Positions 60,694 to 64,000 of a stretch of 64,000 nucleotides of DNA are shown one piece after another; position 1 is the first letter of the stretch; every line of letters begins with the position of its first letter. This stretch comes from DASSOY01 sp035776675. Its GTDB lineage: Bacteria; Bacillota; Bacilli; Bacillales; DASSOY01. Position numbers and translations under genes: made by a program. The notes below the pieces were generated by a model that ran no database searches, was not told the DNA's origin, and saw only the letters and a program-made list of their open reading frames with translations. The DNA lies in NCBI GenBank assembly GCA_035776675.1, contig DASTWO010000067.1, positions 1 through 64,000 of the forward strand. The letters run 5' to 3'.

Positions 60694-61766
60694 CTCATAA
60701 ATTGGCGATGGTCGGTTTTGGAGGAGTCGGACAAGGTTTGGCCGAAATTCTCCTTGAAAAGAAACATTTTTTAAAAGAAAACTTCGATTTTGAGGCGAAG
60801 ATTGTAGCAGTTTCGGATGTATTGAAGGGTGCGATTTATCATCCGGAGGGACTTGACATTGAAAAGGTTCTTGAGACGGTCAGGGATACCGGGAAGCTGG
60901 ACGATTACCCTGAAACTTCAGGGTTGATTCGCGGCTGGGACAGCATTCGAACGATTAGGAAGACCAATGCCGACACTGTTGTGGAGGTCACTTATACCGA
61001 TGTTCAAACGGGCCAACCGGCAATCGACCATTGTCAAACCGCTTTTGAAAACGGCAAGAATGTTGTGATGACCAACAAAGGTCCCGTCGCTCTAAAATAT
61101 AAGGAACTGTCCGAACTGGCTGAGAAGAACAACGTACAGTGGGGATTTGAAGGAACTGTGATGAGCGGGACTCCAACTTTGCGGATGCCATCGGTTTCTC
61201 TCGCTGGAAATAAAATCAACGAAATACGCGGTATTTTCAATGGAACAACCAATTATATTCTTACGAAAATGGAAGAAGGGCTTGGTTACGATGAAGCCTT
61301 AAAGCAAGCCCAGGAATTCGGTTACGCCGAAGCTGATCCCACAAGTGATGTTGAAGGTTACGATGCCTTATACAAGGTGGTAATTTTGGCGAATGTCGTC
61401 ATGGGGAATCCGTTGAGAAAAGAAGAAGTCTCCTGTCAGGGAATCACGCAACTGACGGATGATGACATCAACGAAGCGAAGTCGGAAGGAAAACGGTGGA
61501 AACTGATCGGGAAAGTTCAACAAGATTCAGATGGGAATGTAACTGGTGCCGTTCGCCCTGAGAAAGTCCCGTTAAGTGATCCGCTTGCGAGTGTAACGGG
61601 TGCCTTGAATGCCATCACGTATGAATGTGATTTGTCAGGTCCTGTGACTGTGGTTGGAGCCGGAGCTGGCATTGCGGAGACCGGTTTTGCGCTATTAATA
61701 GATTTAATTCATTTCGATAGAAAGTCAGTCGAGCATTCAGCCACAAAGATGGCAAGTCACCGATAA
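60690..61766 (+). CDS. Homoserine-dehydrogenase-like protein
   Basis: A 358-residue protein with the N-terminal NAD-binding domain (LAMVGFGGVGQGLAEILL), TNKGPVA near residue 128, and the catalytic domain IFNGTTNYILTKMEEGLGYD plus GYAEADPTSDVEGYDALYKV (catalytic-site Asp220 and Lys229 conserved). No ACT domain. The segment FEGTVMSGTPTLRMPSVSLA departs from the usual EAxVGGGIPI of biosynthetic homoserine dehydrogenase, so substrate use may differ. It is coupled to doeB by an ATGA overlap. It may interconvert aspartate semialdehyde and homoserine, or act on a related aldehyde or amino alcohol, in ectoine breakdown. Confidence 0.85.
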   Translation: MTHKLAMVGFGGVGQGLAEILLEKKHFLKENFDFEAKIVAVSDVLKGAIYHPEGLDIEKVLETVRDTGKLDDYPETSGLIRGWDSIRTIRKTNADTVVEVTYTDVQTGQPAIDHCQTAFENGKNVVMTNKGPVALKYKELSELAEKNNVQWGFEGTVMSGTPTLRMPSVSLAGNKINEIRGIFNGTTNYILTKMEEGLGYDEALKQAQEFGYAEADPTSDVEGYDALYKVVILANVVMGNPLRKEEVSCQGITQLTDDDINEAKSEGKRWKLIGKVQQDSDGNVTGAVRPEKVPLSDPLASVTGALNAITYECDLSGPVTVVGAGAGIAETGFALLIDLIHFDRKSVEHSATKMASHR

Positions 61767-61814
61767 AAGTTTTACGATTCCGACCGGTATTGAATTTAAC
61801 CTCTGTCATTCAAT

Positions 61815-61840
61815 CTGAACAACCCCTGCGGGTTTGTTCC
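61815..61840 (+). other. Stem-loop between the homoserine-dehydrogenase-like and ALDH genes
   Basis: GAACAACCC / GGGTTTGTTC pairs with one bulged base around CTGC; no T-run. Possibly an mRNA processing or attenuation site within the operon. Confidence 0.35.
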
Positions 61841-61860
61841 AGGAAAGGTGGTCTAATCAA

Positions 61861-63303
61861 ATGGTGAAAGTCAGTACAACCGGCCAGAAAATGTTTATCG
61901 GAGGAAATTGGGAGGACCGGGAACAGACAATAGATGTAGTGGATCCCCAAGACAACAGTTTGATTAATACAGTCCCTTCAGCGAGTGCTGACGATATGTA
62001 TCGGGCAATCGAAGGAGGAAAAGAAGGCGTTAAACAGGCTGCGAGAATGCCTGTTCATGAAAGGGCCGCTGTTCTGAAAAGGACGGCTGAAATTGTTGAA
62101 GAACGAAAAGAGATTTTCGCGACGATCATCGCAAGGGAAGGCAGTAAGACAATAAATGAAGCTCGCGGGGAGGTGTCCCGTTCCATTCAAACTTTGCGGC
62201 TTAGTGGGGAAGAGGCTTCACGCATTAACGGAGAGACTGTGGCTTTCGATCAAGTGCCGGGTAGTGAGAATCGTGTGGGTTACTTTTATCATTTTCCAGT
62301 AGGCCTGGTCGGCGCTATCACACCGTTTAATGATCCTTTGAACCTCGTTGCCCATAAGGTCGGTCCCGCAATTGCCGGCGGAAATGCCGTTATTCTTAAA
62401 CCGGCAACGGCTACTCCTCTAAGCGCTCTTTACCTTGCAGAAGCTTTCATGGATGCGGGATTGCCTTCCAAAGTATTGTCTGTCATAACCGGGAAAGGAA
62501 GCGAAATTGGTGATCCGCTTGTTACGCATCCGGATGTCAACATGCTTTCATTCACTGGCGGGCTGGAAACCGGAGAAGCGATTACGAGGAAGGCGGGATT
62601 AAAGAGAATCGGCATGGAGCTCGGTTCCAATTCACCGGTTATAGTCCTTAAGGACGCTGATCTTGAACAGGCGGTTGAGGCAACAGTCAGCGGTGCCTTC
62701 TCGGCTGCCGGGCAAAATTGCCTCGGCGTGCAAAGAGTGTTCATTCAAGAAGACGTATTTGATTACTTTGCCAGGGGCTTTGTTAAACGCGCAAGCGAGT
62801 ACAAAACTGGCAATAAATTGTCTGAAATGACGGATATGGGGCCAATGATTGACGAAAGGGAAGCAAGACGTATGGAAGCCTGGGTAGAGGAGGCTGTTGA
62901 CGAAGGAGCTAATGTACTGTGCGGAGGTGTCAGGGACGGAGCCTTCTATACGCCGACAGTGTTAACGAATGTTCCTTACTCATGCAAAGTAGCGCAGGAA
63001 GAGGCTTTCGGTCCAGTTGTTTCGTTATTTCCTTGTAAAGATCTGGAGTCGGCCATTGTTGGCGCCAATCGCGTCGATTACGGTTTGCAAGCAGGAATAT
63101 TCACACGTGACATCGATAAAGTGTTTCAAGCTATCGAAAAGTTGGAGGTCGGTGGAGTCATTATCAATGATAGCAGTGATTATCGAATTGATGCCATGCC
63201 TTTCGGTGGCGTTAAAGGATCCGGAATCGGCAGAGAAGGCGTGAAATTTGCCATCCGGGAAATGACGGAAAAGAAAGTGGTCAGTTTCAAACTGGCAAGA
63301 TAG
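61861..63303 (+). CDS. Aldehyde dehydrogenase (candidate aspartate-semialdehyde oxidase, DoeC-like role)
   Basis: A 480-residue NAD(P)-dependent aldehyde dehydrogenase. Catalytic residues are in place: Asn157 (AITPFNDPLNL), Glu253 (GMELGSNSP) and Cys287 (AAGQNCLGVQR). The ATG at 61861 follows AAAGGTGG by 8 bases. It is the last gene of the doeA operon, ending at a terminator. In other ectoine pathways DoeC oxidises aspartate semialdehyde to aspartate; position and family make this the likely counterpart, though the active-site loop does not prove the substrate. Confidence 0.88.
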   Translation: MVKVSTTGQKMFIGGNWEDREQTIDVVDPQDNSLINTVPSASADDMYRAIEGGKEGVKQAARMPVHERAAVLKRTAEIVEERKEIFATIIAREGSKTINEARGEVSRSIQTLRLSGEEASRINGETVAFDQVPGSENRVGYFYHFPVGLVGAITPFNDPLNLVAHKVGPAIAGGNAVILKPATATPLSALYLAEAFMDAGLPSKVLSVITGKGSEIGDPLVTHPDVNMLSFTGGLETGEAITRKAGLKRIGMELGSNSPVIVLKDADLEQAVEATVSGAFSAAGQNCLGVQRVFIQEDVFDYFARGFVKRASEYKTGNKLSEMTDMGPMIDEREARRMEAWVEEAVDEGANVLCGGVRDGAFYTPTVLTNVPYSCKVAQEEAFGPVVSLFPCKDLESAIVGANRVDYGLQAGIFTRDIDKVFQAIEKLEVGGVIINDSSDYRIDAMPFGGVKGSGIGREGVKFAIREMTEKKVVSFKLAR

Positions 63304-63325
63304 GGAAAGGAAATATGACGATAGA

Positions 63326-63356
63326 AGGAGCACCTTTATAGGAGGTGCTCGTTTTC
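63326..63356 (+). terminator. Terminator of the ectoine operon
   Basis: GAGCACCT / AGGTGCTC stem followed by TTTT. Confidence 0.8.
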
Positions 63357-63531
63357 ATATAATGGCTGCCGATTAGTAGGTCTATATACCCATTTTATAA
63401 AACGGGACTTATTATTCATTTCACACTTTTTTTGCAAATCATGCAGGAAAACTGAGAATTTCCTCGAAAGTTAATTTATTCAAACTGTTGCCTATTTGGT
63501 AACCTTGGAAATTTCTTTTTGAGGTGAAAGG

Positions 63532-64000
63532 ATGGAAGTTCAGGAGCAGAAGGAACGGCTGGATCGCTGGTATTGGGCAATGAAATACGAAGACAAGGAA
63601 GATGCCGATCTTCAGAAGCAAAATATTGATGCCAAAATCGAAGAATTTAGAGATCCTGAAATGAAAAAACTTTACGAATTGCTCGTAATCAGGTATCATC
63701 TAATGTACAAAGATTTTGAAAAGTCGGTATCAGCTTTTGCGGAAACCGGACCGGTTGAAGATGAAGGCCACTGGTTGAATTACTTCTACTATTTCTTCAG
63801 GGGCATTTATCATTATGATAGGAAGGAATACCGGGCCGCCATTGACAACTACATGAGAGCGAAACCACTTGCGCTTGAAACCACCATGATTGAACTCGCC
63901 GAACTTTATTATAAACTCGCTTCAGCCCATCAACGCACATATGAAACGGCCCTCTCTATTGAATACACCAAGAAGGCACTGAAAATTTTCAAGGAAAGAT
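63532..64000 (+). CDS. Rap-family response regulator aspartate phosphatase, truncated by window edge
   Basis: An open frame of 156 codons runs to the right edge. WLNYFYYFFRGIYHYDRKEY, KPLALETTMIELAELYYKLA and ALSIEYTKKALKIFKE show the N-terminal three-helix bundle and first TPR repeat of Rap proteins, which dephosphorylate Spo0F or block ComA and are inhibited by Phr peptides. GAGGTG lies 5 bases before the ATG. Further TPRs and any phr gene would lie beyond the window. Rap proteins are confined to bacilli, in line with sporulation. Confidence 0.88.
   Translation, partial: MEVQEQKERLDRWYWAMKYEDKEDADLQKQNIDAKIEEFRDPEMKKLYELLVIRYHLMYKDFEKSVSAFAETGPVEDEGHWLNYFYYFFRGIYHYDRKEYRAAIDNYMRAKPLALETTMIELAELYYKLASAHQRTYETALSIEYTKKALKIFKER

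Noticed and set aside
61815..61840. Terminator between the homoserine-dehydrogenase-like and ALDH genes
   Set aside because: The hairpin has no T-run and contains a bulge, so I listed it as a stem-loop only.
1..64000. Prophage, insertion sequence, CRISPR or restriction-modification/defence genes
   Set aside because: No transposase, integrase, phage structural, Cas or nuclease-methylase signatures and no long direct repeats were seen. The ABC-F and DUF6884-like genes lie among ordinary chromosomal genes and are not evidence for a defence island.

Overview
The window looks like chromosome of a low- to mid-GC, endospore-forming Bacillales species, probably a halotolerant Bacillaceae relative. 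The evidence is a B. subtilis-like menaquinone operon (menF-menD-menH-menB-menE), blocks syntenic with the B. subtilis yt- region (ytkD-pckA-metK-ytpA-ytpB; an yttB-like gene, leuS, ytwF, cse60, ytgP), a TapA-SipW-TasA biofilm locus with SinR-type operators, a Rap phosphatase, a T-box leader before leuS, and strong AGGAGG-type ribosome binding sites. A cluster for ectoine or hydroxyectoine breakdown suggests a saline habitat. I see no rRNA, tRNA, CRISPR array, prophage or insertion sequence.

Layout. 1-3.3 kb: a truncated membrane-anchored protein and a penicillin-acylase-family enzyme. 3.3-10.9 kb: menA, divergent from the menFDHB-menE cluster; menC is absent. 10.9-18.5 kb: an EamA transporter, a chemoreceptor, an N-terminal malate synthase remnant, small genes, a TetR/MFS efflux pair with three palindromic operators, and a lipoprotein. 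18.6-23.0 kb: a matrix locus, tapA-sipW-tasA, followed by an LPXTG-anchored protein that resembles TasA and its own sortase. 23-26.5 kb: an ABC-F ATPase, Mpg and an O-methyltransferase. 26.6-36.9 kb: the least familiar region. Two paralogous GAF-LuxR regulators flank a metallo-beta-lactamase-fold protein, an SCP2 protein and an acyl-CoA ligase. Next to them are an aldehyde dehydrogenase pseudogene and a three-gene operon (DUF6230-like, DUF6114-like, and a long secreted protein with amphipathic repeats). A shared promoter element (CCTACACyTwTCGGnATTG) lies at the same distance from the -10 boxes of the MBL gene and of the DUF6230 operon, which ties these units into one putative regulon.

36.9-53.3 kb: housekeeping and sporulation-associated genes (ytkD, pckA, metK, ytpAB, an epimerase, MFS transporters, leuS, rhodanese, cse60, the lipid II flippase ytgP, a DUF6884-like protein, a PRC-barrel protein and a small HTH protein). 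53.3-63.3 kb: eutB-pucR, divergent from doeA-eutC-(PLP gamma-lyase)-doeB-(homoserine-dehydrogenase-like)-ALDH, with overlapping or near-contiguous genes and no DoeD-type transaminase. The window ends inside a rap gene.

Functional assignments come from reading translated sequences and recalling family motifs. No alignment or database search was run. Starts were chosen mainly from ribosome-binding-site spacing and agreement with known family N-termini.
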